Assembly (NCBI RefSeq): GCF_900109075.1
Contig: NZ_FNYS01000002.1
Location: 124,001-188,000 of the forward strand
DNA from: Myroides marinus
GTDB taxonomy: Bacteria > Bacteroidota > Bacteroidia > Flavobacteriales > Flavobacteriaceae
DNA: 64,000 nucleotides
Direction of reading: 5' to 3'
This document shows positions 1 through 8,744 of the stretch, piece after piece (positions within the stretch are counted from its first letter, which is position 1; each line of letters opens with the position of its first letter). Made by a program: the position numbers and the translations under genes. The notes beneath the pieces were generated by a model that saw nothing but the letters and a program-made list of their open reading frames with translations, did not search any database and was not told the DNA's origin.

Positions 1-184
1 ACCTTCTGTAATCAGCAAAATAGATATCTATTCAATTGCAACACTTTCTAATAATATCAGAAGGATATCAAACATTTTTATAACTTACTTAATGTTTTGA
101 AAATAAAAATAGTCCTCAACATTAAATAAACTATAATTTTTAAAAAAAAGTCAAAAAAAAGTAAACTTAGTTCGAAACAAACAT
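1..184. other. non-coding left edge of the window
   Basis: No credible gene is seen here. The stretch is very AT-rich, with short runs of A and T. A 7-bp inverted repeat (CCTTCTG near 2-8 and CAGAAGG near 58-64) is present but has a long loop and no T-run, so I do not call it a terminator. It may be the 3' flank of a gene outside the window. Confidence 0.4.
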
Positions 185-192
185 TATATTTG
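185..192 (+). promoter_or_regulatory. -7 promoter box of the cold-shock gene
   Basis: TATATTTG matches the Bacteroidota -7 consensus TAnnTTTG exactly and lies 26 bases before the start codon. No clear -33 TTG is seen at the usual distance, so only half of the promoter is supported. Confidence 0.55.
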
Positions 193-218
193 AGGATAAT
201 TTTATTTATTTCAATACA

Positions 219-419
219 ATGCATACAGGCGTAATTAAGTTCTTCAACGAAGACAAAGGATTTGGCTTTATCACAAATGAGGCTACTAAACAAGACATTT
301 TTGTTCACATCACAGGTTTAAAAACTAAAAGCATTAACCAAGGAGACCGCGTTTCTTACACTGAAGAAAAAGGTAAAAAAGGTATAATCGCTGTTGATGT
401 AGAAGTGATAGGAAATTAA
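219..419 (+). CDS. cold-shock domain protein (CspA family)
   Basis: This is a 66-residue single cold-shock-domain protein, the usual length for CspA-type RNA chaperones that melt mRNA secondary structure. The RNP1-like motif KGFGFI (residues 14-19) and RNP2-like motif IFVHI (residues 27-31) are both present, and the chain opens with the typical GVIKFFNEDKG. A consensus -7 box lies just upstream and a strong terminator just downstream, so it is a monocistronic gene with a short leader. Which cold-shock paralogue it is, and whether it is cold-induced, cannot be read from the sequence. Confidence 0.93.
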   Translation: MHTGVIKFFNEDKGFGFITNEATKQDIFVHITGLKTKSINQGDRVSYTEEKGKKGIIAVDVEVIGN

Positions 420-448
420 TTTTTTACAATATAAATTTTCAATTACTA

Positions 449-486
449 AAAAGCTACCCATATTAATTATGGGTAGCTTTTTTTAT
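449..486 (+). terminator. rho-independent terminator of the cold-shock gene
   Basis: An inverted repeat AAGCTACCCAT / ATGGGTAGCTT with an AT-rich loop is followed by a run of T. It lies about 30 bases after the stop codon of the cold-shock gene. Confidence 0.85.
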
Positions 487-568
487 TAGCATTACTTCTA
501 TTTAAAATTAATCTAAATACATATTAAGGCAAACAAACCAATCTGTACAACACATAGAGTACCAAAGC

Positions 569-599
569 TTTGTAAAACGATAACTCAAATGTATATTTG
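569..599 (+). promoter_or_regulatory. promoter of the nuo operon
   Basis: TTTG (569-572), a 19-base spacer and TATATTTG (592-599) give a full match to the flavobacterial promoter pattern (TTTG around -33, TAnnTTTG around -7). It lies 30 bases before nuoA and is the only clear promoter seen for the 13-kb operon. Confidence 0.75.
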
Positions 600-628
600 T
601 ATGTTGTATTAATATAAATACTTTACAT

Positions 629-994
629 ATGCAGGCAAGTCAACTTGATTTTATCCCAATTTTGATGCAAATAGCGTTAGCCGCTGGATTTGTGTCAATG
701 ACTATTTGGGTATCTGGCAAACTAGGTCCAAAGAAATCTACTAAGATTAAAGACAGTACTTGGGAATGTGGTTTAGAGTCACTAGGAAGTGCTCGTATTC
801 CATTCAATGTAAAATATTTCCTTGTAGCTATATTATTCGTATTATTTGATGTAGAAGTAATTTTCCTTTACCCTTGGGCGGTTAACTTCCTTGAGTTAGG
901 ATGGGATGGTTTACTAAAAATGGGAATATTTTTATTTATCATTCTTTTAGGGTTACTATATGAATTTAAGAAAAAAGGCCTTGAGTGGGACTAA
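629..994 (+). CDS. nuoA: NADH-quinone oxidoreductase subunit A
   Basis: This 121-residue protein is the small membrane subunit NuoA of complex I, at the junction between the peripheral arm and the membrane arm. Three hydrophobic helices are visible (about residues 10-30, 65-85 and 93-113). The conserved loop WECGLESLG, with its Cys, lies near residues 48-56, and FDVEVIFLYPWA near 77-88, both hallmarks of the family. It is the first gene of a 14-gene nuo operon, with nuoB starting 14 bases after its stop. Length and order are standard. Confidence 0.97.
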   Translation: MQASQLDFIPILMQIALAAGFVSMTIWVSGKLGPKKSTKIKDSTWECGLESLGSARIPFNVKYFLVAILFVLFDVEVIFLYPWAVNFLELGWDGLLKMGIFLFIILLGLLYEFKKKGLEWD

Positions 995-1008
995 CAAATT
1001 AGAAAGAG

Positions 1009-1560
1009 ATGAGCGATAATAAATATAACACAGTAGAAGCTCCTGAGGGATATGTAGGAGAAGGATTCTTTGCTACTAAACTAAGTTCAGTAGTTGGTTT
1101 AGCACGTGCAAACTCTATGTGGCCATTACCTTTTGCAACTTCATGTTGTGGTATTGAATTCATGGCAACGATGGCAGCTACGTATGACGTAGCTCGTTTT
1201 GGTTCTGAGCGTATGAGTTTCTCTCCAAGACAGGCAGATATGCTAATGGTTATGGGTACTATTTCTAAAAAGATGGCTCCTATCCTAAGACAAGTATATG
1301 AACAAATGGCTGAGCCAAAATGGGTTATCGCTGTTGGTGCATGTGCATGTTCTGGTGGGGTTTTTGATACATACTCTGTATTACAAGGAATAGACAAGGT
1401 AATCCCAGTTGACGTATATGTTCCTGGATGTCCTCCTAGACCAGAGCAAATTTTAGATGGAGTACTTAGATTACAAGAAATTGTAAAGTCTGAGTCAGTA
1501 AATCGTAGAGGTACAAAAGAATACGATGATTTATTAACTTCATACAACTTAGATAAATAG
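1009..1560 (+). CDS. nuoB: NADH-quinone oxidoreductase subunit B
   Basis: This is the 183-residue NuoB (PSST) subunit, which holds the terminal iron-sulfur cluster N2 beside the quinone site. The ligand set is visible: the tandem Cys pair in SCCGIE (Cys46-Cys47), Cys112 in VGACACSGG and Cys141 in VPGCPPRPE. The N-terminal amphipathic segment LARANSMWP is also conserved. nuoC begins 1 base after its stop codon, so the genes are probably translationally coupled. Confidence 0.98.
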   Translation: MSDNKYNTVEAPEGYVGEGFFATKLSSVVGLARANSMWPLPFATSCCGIEFMATMAATYDVARFGSERMSFSPRQADMLMVMGTISKKMAPILRQVYEQMAEPKWVIAVGACACSGGVFDTYSVLQGIDKVIPVDVYVPGCPPRPEQILDGVLRLQEIVKSESVNRRGTKEYDDLLTSYNLDK

Positions 1561-1561
1561 T

Positions 1562-2083
1562 ATGGCATTAGATAATACTACATTACAAAAAAAACTAATA
1601 GAGACATTCGGAATGTCAGTTAGTGAGTTTCATGAACAACATGGAATGTTGTCATTTGAAGTTGCTACTAATGCTACGCATGATGTTCTTAAGTTTTTAA
1701 AAGAGAATGCTGAGATGAACTTCAACTTCCTTACAGATGTTTGTGGAGTTCATTATGCTGACTTACCTTCGGAAAAACAATTAGCAGTGGTTTATCACAT
1801 GCATAATTGGATTGATAATGTTCGAGTTCGTTTTAAAACTTTCTTAGATATAAAAAACCCTGTTGTAGAGTCAGCAACTGATTTGTTCAGAAGTGCTAAC
1901 TGGCAAGAGAGAGAAACATATGATTTTTACGGAATTATCTTTAAAAATCATCCACAGTTAAAGAGAATCTTAAACATGGATGAAATGGAGTCTTTCCCAT
2001 TGAGAAAAGAATTCCCGATGGAAGATCCAGGAAGAACAGACAAAGATGATAGATTCTTTGGTAGAACAGTTCATAATTCTTAA
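1562..2083 (+). CDS. nuoC: NADH-quinone oxidoreductase subunit C
   Basis: This 173-residue protein is the 30-kDa peripheral-arm subunit of complex I. The family signature ERETYDFYGIIFKNHPQLKR lies near residues 119-138 and is followed by FPLRKEFP. nuoC and nuoD are separate here, not fused into one nuoCD as in Escherichia coli, and nuoD follows after 19 bases. The subunit binds no cofactor and helps build the quinone-binding module with NuoB and NuoD. Confidence 0.97.
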   Translation: MALDNTTLQKKLIETFGMSVSEFHEQHGMLSFEVATNATHDVLKFLKENAEMNFNFLTDVCGVHYADLPSEKQLAVVYHMHNWIDNVRVRFKTFLDIKNPVVESATDLFRSANWQERETYDFYGIIFKNHPQLKRILNMDEMESFPLRKEFPMEDPGRTDKDDRFFGRTVHNS

Positions 2084-2102
2084 AACTTAAAGTATCGTAA
2101 CT

Positions 2103-3338
2103 ATGTCAGACTTATTATTACCTCCTGAAAAGCGCTACGCTAAACTTATTGAAGAAAAGTTTCAAGAAGACGGGACAGAACTACAAATATTAAACCTAGG
2201 TCCTACTCACCCTGCTACGCATGGTATCTTTCAAAACATCATTTTACTTGATGGAGAAAGAGTTGTAGAAGGAGAAGGAACTGTAGGTTACATCCATAGA
2301 GCATTCGAAAAGATTGCTGAGAATAGACCTTTCTATCAAATCAACGTACTAACAGATCGTTTAAATTACTGTTCTTCACCTATCAACAATACTGCTTGGT
2401 GGTTGACTGTAGAAAAAGCATTAGGTATTGAAATTCCTAAAAGAGTTCAGTACTTACGTGTTATCGTAATGGAACTTGCTCGTATAGCTGACCACATTAT
2501 CTGTAGTTCAGTTATGGGGGTGGATACAGGAGCTCTTACAGGGTTCTTATACGTATTCCAATACAGAGAAAAAATATACGAAATATTCGAAGAAATTAGT
2601 GGTGCTCGTTTGACTACTAATATGGGTAGAATCGGAGGATTCGAAAGAGAGTGGTCTCCTAAAGTATTCCAACTAATTGAAGAGTTCTTAAAAGAATTCC
2701 CTGCTATTTGGTCAGAATTTGAAGGGCTACTTACTCGTAATAGAATCTTCATGGATAGAACAATCGGTGTAGGTGGTATATCTGCAGAGGATGCTATCAA
2801 CTTCGGTTTTACAGGACCAAACTTAAGAGCTGCAGGTGTAGATTATGACGTACGTGTGGCTACTCCTTATTGTTCTTATGAAGATTTCGACTTCGAAATT
2901 CCAGTAGGAACTAGTGGTGACTGTTATGACAGATTCTGTGTACGTAATGCAGAGATCTGGGAAAGTTTAAAAATCATTAGACAAGCATTAGATAAAATGC
3001 CAGAAGGTCCATATCATGCTGATGTTCCTGATTATTACCTTCCTCCTAAAGAAGATGTTTATACTAACATGGAAGCGCTTATCTACCACTTTAAAATAAT
3101 CATGGGAGAAGTACCTGTACCTGTTACAGAACTTTATCATCCAGTAGAAGGTGGAAATGGTGAGCTTGGTTTCTACTTGATCACTGATGGTAGTAGAACT
3201 CCTTATCGCTTACACTTTAGAAGACCTTGTTTTATCATCTACCAAGCATATAATGACATCGTTAAAGGTGGTATGTTATCAGATGCAATTATCACATTGT
3301 CAAGTTTAAATATTATCGCAGGAGAATTAGACGCTTAA
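2103..3338 (+). CDS. nuoD: NADH-quinone oxidoreductase subunit D
   Basis: This 411-residue protein is the 49-kDa subunit, related to the large subunit of NiFe hydrogenases, and forms much of the quinone pocket. GPTHPATHGIF near residues 33-43 contains the conserved His pair of the quinone site. VGYIHRAFEKI, RLNYCSSP and the C-terminal DIVKGGMLSDAI are also family features. It is an independent gene between nuoC and nuoE, with nuoE 4 bases downstream. There is nothing unusual in its length. Confidence 0.98.
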   Translation: MSDLLLPPEKRYAKLIEEKFQEDGTELQILNLGPTHPATHGIFQNIILLDGERVVEGEGTVGYIHRAFEKIAENRPFYQINVLTDRLNYCSSPINNTAWWLTVEKALGIEIPKRVQYLRVIVMELARIADHIICSSVMGVDTGALTGFLYVFQYREKIYEIFEEISGARLTTNMGRIGGFEREWSPKVFQLIEEFLKEFPAIWSEFEGLLTRNRIFMDRTIGVGGISAEDAINFGFTGPNLRAAGVDYDVRVATPYCSYEDFDFEIPVGTSGDCYDRFCVRNAEIWESLKIIRQALDKMPEGPYHADVPDYYLPPKEDVYTNMEALIYHFKIIMGEVPVPVTELYHPVEGGNGELGFYLITDGSRTPYRLHFRRPCFIIYQAYNDIVKGGMLSDAIITLSSLNIIAGELDA

Positions 3339-3342
3339 GATT

Positions 3343-3873
3343 ATGGAAGTTAAAAAATACAAACAAAACATAAATATCACGCCAGAGTTGCAACAACGCA
3401 TTGATGAGTTGATTAGCCACTACCCTGCTGATAAAAGAAAGTCAGCTCTACTACCGGTATTACATGAAGTACAAGATGCTCATGATAACTGGTTAAGTGC
3501 TGAATTAATGGATAAGGTAGCTGAGATTTTAAACATCACTCCTATCGAGGTTTATGAGGTAGTAACATTCTATACAATGTACAACCAAAAACCTGTAGGT
3601 AAGTATATGTTTGAGTTCTGCTTAACATCATGCTGTGGTATTAGAGGTGCTGATGATATGATGGAATACGCTTGTGAAAAACTAGGTGTACAACCTGGAG
3701 AAACTACTCCTGATGGAATGTTCTCTGTAGTAGGTGTACAATGTCTAGGTGCTTGTGGATATGCTCCTATGATGCAATTAGGAGATTTCTATAAAGAGCA
3801 TTTAACAAGAGAAAAGATAGATAAAATCATCGAAGATTGTAAAGCTGGTAATGTAATTCTTCACGACAAATAG
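3343..3873 (+). CDS. nuoE: NADH-quinone oxidoreductase subunit E
   Basis: This 176-residue protein is the 24-kDa thioredoxin-like subunit that carries the [2Fe-2S] cluster N1a in the NADH-dehydrogenase module. Ligand candidates are Cys93 and Cys98 in FCLTSCCG and Cys134 and Cys138 in VQCLGACGYAP, the normal C-x4-C ... C-x3-C spacing. It sits 4 bases after nuoD and 4 bases before nuoF. Its presence with nuoF and nuoG shows that this complex I should accept NADH directly. Confidence 0.97.
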   Translation: MEVKKYKQNINITPELQQRIDELISHYPADKRKSALLPVLHEVQDAHDNWLSAELMDKVAEILNITPIEVYEVVTFYTMYNQKPVGKYMFEFCLTSCCGIRGADDMMEYACEKLGVQPGETTPDGMFSVVGVQCLGACGYAPMMQLGDFYKEHLTREKIDKIIEDCKAGNVILHDK

Positions 3874-3877
3874 TAAT

Positions 3878-5236
3878 ATGGCAACAAAAATATTATTAGA
3901 TAAAATCAATATTCCAGGGATTAAGTCTTATGACGTATATCGCCAAAATGGCGGTTATGCTTCTGTAGAAAAGGCTATCAAATCTATGACTCCTGATGAA
4001 ATCACTGAAGAAGTAAAAGCTTCTGGATTGAGAGGTCGTGGTGGTGCAGGATTCCCTGTTGGATTAAAATGGAGCTTCATCGACAAGAAATCAGGTAAAC
4101 CAAGACACTTAGTTTGCAATGCCGATGAGTCTGAACCAGGTACTTTTAAAGACCGTTACTTAATGGAACATATTCCTCACTTACTTATCGAGGGTATGAT
4201 TACATCAAGTTACGCTTTAGGAGCTAACCTATCTTACATTTATATTCGTGGAGAATATATGTGGGTTTTTAAAATCTTAGAAAGAGCGATCAAAGAAGCT
4301 TATGCTGCTGGATGGCTTGGTAAAAATATCTTAGGATCAGATTATTCACTAGACTTACACGTGCACTGTGGTGCTGGAGCGTATATCTGCGGTGAGGAAA
4401 CTGCTCTTATCGAATCACTAGAAGGAAAAAGAGGTAACCCTCGTATAAAACCACCTTTCCCTGCTGTAAGTGGATTATGGAGTAATCCGACTGTAGTGAA
4501 CAACGTAGAGTCAATCGCTAACGTGCCTTGGATTGTTAATAATTCTGGTGAAGCTTACTCTAAAATTGGTTTAGGTAGATCAGCAGGTACTAAGTTAATC
4601 TCTGCTTCTGGTCATATCAGAAAACCTGGTGTGTATGAAATAGAGATGGGAATCACTGTTCATGAATTCATTAACTCAGATGAGTACTGTGGAGGAATGA
4701 TGGATGATCGTCCTATCAAAGCATTAATCCCTGGTGGATCATCAGTACCAATCTTACCAGAACATTTAATCTACAAAACAGCTAATGGTGAAGATCGTCT
4801 GATGACGTATGAATCATTATCTGATGGAGGTTTTGAGACAGGATCAATGTTAGGATCTGGAGGATTTATCGTATACAATGATACTGCATGTATCGTTAGA
4901 AATACTTGGAACTTCGCTAGATTCTATGCTCACGAAAGTTGTGGACAATGTTCTCCATGTCGTGAAGGTACAGGTTGGTTAGAAAAAATCTTACACCGAA
5001 TAGAAACAGGTAATGGTACTATGGAGGATATTGACCTATTATGGAATATCCAAAGTAATATCGAAGGAAATACTATCTGTCCTTTAGGAGATGCTGCTGC
5101 ATGGCCTGTAGCTGCAGCTATTAGACATTTTAGAGAAGAGTTTGAATATCACGTTTTATACCCAGAGAAAATAAAGAACAGAGACCACTATGTCAATGAA
5201 CCTTTCTCAACAGTAAAACACTTGATTAATAAATAA
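3878..5236 (+). CDS. nuoF: NADH-quinone oxidoreductase subunit F (NADH- and FMN-binding)
   Basis: This 452-residue protein is the 51-kDa subunit that binds NADH and FMN and one [4Fe-4S] cluster (N3). GLRGRGGAGFPVGLKW near residues 50-65 is the glycine-rich FMN/NADH motif, and GAGAYICGEETALI near 167-180 is the second. The cluster motif ESCGQCSPCREGTGW (near residues 353-367) is joined by a later Cys in NTICPLGD. Gene order nuoE-nuoF-nuoG is kept; a 41-base gap follows, slightly longer than elsewhere in the operon. Confidence 0.98.
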   Translation: MATKILLDKINIPGIKSYDVYRQNGGYASVEKAIKSMTPDEITEEVKASGLRGRGGAGFPVGLKWSFIDKKSGKPRHLVCNADESEPGTFKDRYLMEHIPHLLIEGMITSSYALGANLSYIYIRGEYMWVFKILERAIKEAYAAGWLGKNILGSDYSLDLHVHCGAGAYICGEETALIESLEGKRGNPRIKPPFPAVSGLWSNPTVVNNVESIANVPWIVNNSGEAYSKIGLGRSAGTKLISASGHIRKPGVYEIEMGITVHEFINSDEYCGGMMDDRPIKALIPGGSSVPILPEHLIYKTANGEDRLMTYESLSDGGFETGSMLGSGGFIVYNDTACIVRNTWNFARFYAHESCGQCSPCREGTGWLEKILHRIETGNGTMEDIDLLWNIQSNIEGNTICPLGDAAAWPVAAAIRHFREEFEYHVLYPEKIKNRDHYVNEPFSTVKHLINK

Positions 5237-5277
5237 TATACGCTGACTAAATATTCAGCTTAAACAAAGCACAGTTT

Positions 5278-6303
5278 ATGAAAGTTACTATAGACGGACA
5301 TGAAATAGAAGTAGAACCAGGAACATCCATTCTACAAGCGGCAAGAATGATAGGAGGCGAATCAGTACCTCCAGCGATGTGCTACTATTCTAAATTAGAA
5401 GGTACAGGAGGTAAATGTAGAGCGTGTTTAGTAGAAGTATCTAAAGGAAGTGAAGCTGATCCACGTCCAATGCCAAAACTAATGGCTTCTTGTAAAACAG
5501 GAGTTATGGATGGTATGGAAGTAAAAAGTATCACTTCACCAAAAGTACTTGAGGCACGTAAAGCAGTTACTGAGTTTTTATTAATCAACCACCCTCTTGA
5601 CTGTCCAGTATGTGACCAAGCAGGAGAATGTGATTTACAAAACCTTGCTTTCAATCACGGTAAAGAACAAAAACGTTTTAAAGAAGAAAAAAGAACATTC
5701 GCACCTGAAAACATTGGAGAGAATATTCAACTTCATATGAACCGTTGTATTCTTTGTTACCGTTGTGTAAAAACAGCAGAGCAATTAACAGATAAACGAG
5801 TACATGGTGTATGTGGACGTGGTGATCACGCACAAATATCGACTTACATATCTGCTGCCATAGATAATGAATTCTCTGGAAATATGATTGACGTATGTCC
5901 TGTAGGAGCTCTTACAGATAAGACATTCCGTTTCAAATCACGTGTATGGTTTAACAAACCTTACAATGCACACAGAGACTGTCCAACTTGCTCAGGTAAA
6001 ACTACAGTTTGGATGTTCGGAGAGGAAATCCAAAGAGTCACTGCTCGTAAAGATGAGTTCCACGAAGTAGAAGAATTTATCTGTAACAGTTGTCGTTTTG
6101 ATCACAAAGACACTAAAGATTGGGTTATAGAAGGTCCTCGTAAATTCGAGAAATTCTCAGTTATCAACCAAAATAACTACACACAGAAATTAGATAAAGT
6201 AGTTATGAAAACTGAAAAACAAATCTTAGAAGGACGTCAACAGGACAGAGTGAAGATTAGTATGAAGGAAATTCCTTTTACAGATAACGAATCAAAAGAA
6301 TAA
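5278..6303 (+). CDS. nuoG: NADH-quinone oxidoreductase subunit G, short form
   Basis: At 341 residues this is much shorter than the roughly 900-residue NuoG of E. coli. The N-terminal [2Fe-2S] ferredoxin domain is present (MCYYSKLEGTGGKCRACLVE), then CPVCDQAGECDLQ with the His-Cys3 cluster region, and CILCYRCVKTAEQL plus DVCPVGALT for two-cluster binding. A remnant Cys set (CPTCSGKT ... CNSCRFDHKD) near residues 232-276 resembles the first part of the molybdopterin-oxidoreductase-like region, and the rest of that domain is missing. The reading frame is clean and the neighbours are normal, so this looks like a lineage form rather than a broken gene. Confidence 0.95.
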   Translation: MKVTIDGHEIEVEPGTSILQAARMIGGESVPPAMCYYSKLEGTGGKCRACLVEVSKGSEADPRPMPKLMASCKTGVMDGMEVKSITSPKVLEARKAVTEFLLINHPLDCPVCDQAGECDLQNLAFNHGKEQKRFKEEKRTFAPENIGENIQLHMNRCILCYRCVKTAEQLTDKRVHGVCGRGDHAQISTYISAAIDNEFSGNMIDVCPVGALTDKTFRFKSRVWFNKPYNAHRDCPTCSGKTTVWMFGEEIQRVTARKDEFHEVEEFICNSCRFDHKDTKDWVIEGPRKFEKFSVINQNNYTQKLDKVVMKTEKQILEGRQQDRVKISMKEIPFTDNESKE

Positions 6304-6314
6304 ACGGCATAAGT

Positions 6315-7349
6315 ATGGATAAAACTATTATTATAGATAAAGCAGTTATCATTGTAGTTGTCTTTGCAGTTACAATGCTTATGGCGATGTATGCCACGCT
6401 TGCAGAACGAAAGATCGCTGCCTGGATACAGGATCGTATAGGTCCAAACCGTGCAGGTAAAGGAGGTCTTCTTCAACCACTTGCTGATGGTTTAAAACTA
6501 TTCGCAAAAGAAGAGACTCAACCAAATACGCCGAATAAGTTCTTATTCAAATTTGGTCCTTTCTTAGCGATGACTTTAGCACTTATGACAAGTGCTGTTA
6601 TTCCATGGGGAGATAAATTTCACCTATTCGGAAGAGATATTGAATTACAAGCAGCTGACTTAAACGTAGGTTTGCTTTATATAATCGCAGTACTTTCTGT
6701 AGGAGTTTATGGTATTATGATTGGAGCTTGGGCTTCTAATAATAAATATTCTCTTATGAGTGGTATTCGTGCAGCTTCTCAAATGATTTCATACGAAATT
6801 GCAATGGGGCTTTCATTAATAGGACTTCTATTAATGACTCAAACCCTAAGTATGAGAGAAATAGCTCTACAACAAGAAGGAATGAACTGGAACGTATTCT
6901 ACCAACCAGTAGGATTCTTAATCTTCTTAATTTGTTCTTTCGCAGAGACTAACCGTGCACCATTCGATTTAGCAGAGTGTGAGCAAGAGCTTATTGGAGG
7001 TTTCCACACAGAATATTCATCTATGAAGATGGGATTCTTCTTATTTGCTGAATATGCTAACTTATTTATTTCTTCAGCTATTATCTCTGTTCTTTACTTT
7101 GGAGCTTATAACTATCCAGGTATGTCATGGGCAGTAGAAAACTGGGGAGTAAATATCGCTAACGTAATAGGTATTTTTGCCTTATTCATTAAGATCTGTT
7201 TCTTCATATTCGTTTATATGTGGGTACGTTGGACATTACCACGTTTCCGTTATGACCAATTGATGAACCTAGGGTGGAAATCATTGATTCCACTAGCATT
7301 GTTGAACTTAGTAGTTACAGCTATTGTAATCTTACTTATAAAAAACTAA
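6315..7349 (+). CDS. nuoH: NADH-quinone oxidoreductase subunit H
   Basis: This 344-residue integral membrane protein links the quinone chamber to the proton-pumping arm. About eight or nine hydrophobic helices are visible. Family motifs include ERKIAAWIQDRIGPNRAG near residues 27-44, and AETNRAPFDLAECEQELIGG near residues 208-228, whose acidic residues belong to the conserved loop at the quinone site. nuoI starts 2 bases after its stop, implying coupled translation. Confidence 0.98.
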   Translation: MDKTIIIDKAVIIVVVFAVTMLMAMYATLAERKIAAWIQDRIGPNRAGKGGLLQPLADGLKLFAKEETQPNTPNKFLFKFGPFLAMTLALMTSAVIPWGDKFHLFGRDIELQAADLNVGLLYIIAVLSVGVYGIMIGAWASNNKYSLMSGIRAASQMISYEIAMGLSLIGLLLMTQTLSMREIALQQEGMNWNVFYQPVGFLIFLICSFAETNRAPFDLAECEQELIGGFHTEYSSMKMGFFLFAEYANLFISSAIISVLYFGAYNYPGMSWAVENWGVNIANVIGIFALFIKICFFIFVYMWVRWTLPRFRYDQLMNLGWKSLIPLALLNLVVTAIVILLIKN

Positions 7350-7351
7350 AC

Positions 7352-7897
7352 ATGTCAACAAATACTTACTCATTATCAGGAAGAAAAAAGGAAGTTTCTA
7401 ATAAGAAGCTAACTTGGACTGAGAAGATCTACTTAGTAGCAATCCTCAAAGGAATGATGGTTACTCTAAAACACATGTTTAAAAAGAAAGTAACTATTTC
7501 TTATCCAGAAAAAACTAGACCATTTAGTGATGTATATCGCGGTAAACATATGTTAATGCGCGATGACGAAGGTAGAGAGCGCTGTACAGCTTGTGGTTTA
7601 TGTGCTTTATCATGTCCTGCAGAAGCTATTTCGATGAAAGCAGCTGAGCGTACAGCAGATGAAATGCACTTATACAGAGAAGAGAAATATGCAGAAATAT
7701 ACGAGATTAATATGTTGCGTTGTATCTTCTGTGGTTTATGTGAGGAAGCTTGTCCAAAACAAGCTATCTACTTAACTAAATCAAAACAGATTGCTAAAGC
7801 AGATATCTCTCGTGATAACTTCATCTTTGGAAAAGATAAATTAGTTATGCCGTTAGAAGCAGCTATTGAAAATACTAAACAACAGAATCAAGCTTAA
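7352..7897 (+). CDS. nuoI: NADH-quinone oxidoreductase subunit I
   Basis: This 181-residue ferredoxin-like subunit carries two [4Fe-4S] clusters (N6a and N6b) that pass electrons to NuoB. The two Cys motifs CTACGLCALSCP and CIFCGLCEEACP are complete. I chose the ATG at 7352, two bases after the nuoH stop. A longer in-frame reading would begin inside nuoH at 7274 and add a stretch that resembles nothing in the family. A hydrophobic, basic N-terminal region gives membrane association, as in other NuoI proteins. Confidence 0.96.
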   Translation: MSTNTYSLSGRKKEVSNKKLTWTEKIYLVAILKGMMVTLKHMFKKKVTISYPEKTRPFSDVYRGKHMLMRDDEGRERCTACGLCALSCPAEAISMKAAERTADEMHLYREEKYAEIYEINMLRCIFCGLCEEACPKQAIYLTKSKQIAKADISRDNFIFGKDKLVMPLEAAIENTKQQNQA

Positions 7898-7899
7898 TT

Positions 7900-8415
7900 A
7901 TGGTAGAAATATTATTTTATATCCTTTCGACTATAACACTCGGAAGTGCAGCCCTTACCCTATTGAGCAAGAATCCTATCCATAGTGCACTATGGTTAGT
8001 AGTAAGTTTCTTTTCAATAGCAGGTCACTATATCCTATTGAACTCTCAGTTCTTAGGTATGGTACATATCATGGTATACTCAGGTGCTATTATGATCTTG
8101 ATGTTATTTACGATCATGTTAATGAACCTAAATATTAGCCACGAAGTATCTAAACCTTTCATAACTAAAGTTGTTGCTACTATAGCATTCTGTTTAGTAG
8201 GTTTATTATTACTTTCTATTACTATGCGTGGAGCTCAAACTTATGAATTGCAATATGCAAATCACGGTGAAGACTTCCAATCAGTACAAGTATTAGGAAA
8301 AGTATTGTTAAACGAATACGTAATGCCTTTCGAAATGGTGGCAGTTCTATTATTATTAGCTATGATAGGTGCTGTACTAATCTCTAAAAAGGACAAAACT
8401 GATAAAGTAGCATAA
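7900..8415 (+). CDS. nuoJ: NADH-quinone oxidoreductase subunit J
   Basis: This 171-residue membrane subunit has five predicted helices. The conserved NPIHSALWLV (near residues 25-34) and MVHIMVYSGAIMILMLF (near residues 54-70) are present, the latter forming the pi-bulge helix of subunit J. It starts 2 bases after nuoI and ends 2 bases before nuoK. The charged C-terminal end (SKKDKTDK) is presumably exposed. Confidence 0.96.
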   Translation: MVEILFYILSTITLGSAALTLLSKNPIHSALWLVVSFFSIAGHYILLNSQFLGMVHIMVYSGAIMILMLFTIMLMNLNISHEVSKPFITKVVATIAFCLVGLLLLSITMRGAQTYELQYANHGEDFQSVQVLGKVLLNEYVMPFEMVAVLLLLAMIGAVLISKKDKTDKVA

Positions 8416-8417
8416 CT

Positions 8418-8738
8418 ATGGAGAACGTAATTGAAATAATAGGTATTGACAGATACATTTACTTATCGATCATTTTATTCTGCATCGGAGTATTTGGTAT
8501 TTTATATAGACGTAACGCAATTGTGATGTTTATGTGTATCGAGATTATGTTGAACTCAGCTAATATGTTATTAGTTGCTTTCTCAACTTATCACCAAGAT
8601 GCACAAGGACAAGTATTCGTATTCTTTACTATGGCAGTAGCAGCAGCTGAAGTAGCTGTAGGACTAGCAATCTTAGTAACGATATACAGAAATATTGGAT
8701 CAATTGATATTGATAAATTAAAAAACTTAAAAGGATAA
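8418..8738 (+). CDS. nuoK: NADH-quinone oxidoreductase subunit K
   Basis: This 106-residue subunit has three transmembrane helices and is homologous to MrpC. The two buried glutamates expected for proton transfer are seen in MCIEIMLNSANM (helix 2) and in VAAAEVAVGLAI (helix 3). Its length is standard for NuoK. It lies between nuoJ (2-base gap) and nuoL (6-base gap). Confidence 0.97.
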   Translation: MENVIEIIGIDRYIYLSIILFCIGVFGILYRRNAIVMFMCIEIMLNSANMLLVAFSTYHQDAQGQVFVFFTMAVAAAEVAVGLAILVTIYRNIGSIDIDKLKNLKG

Positions 8739-8744
8739 TTCCGC

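Noticed and set aside
78..308. 76-codon minus-strand ORF overlapping the cold-shock gene
   Set aside because: Mostly Phe/Leu/Ile from poly-A/T tracts, and it overlaps a certain gene.
999..1568. 189-codon ORF antisense to nuoB
   Set aside because: It is a shadow of nuoB codon usage; nuoB has all four cluster Cys ligands and operon context.
7274..7351. upstream extension of nuoI into nuoH
   Set aside because: The extra 26 residues are unlike any NuoI N terminus; ATG 7352 is two bases after the nuoH stop and fits.
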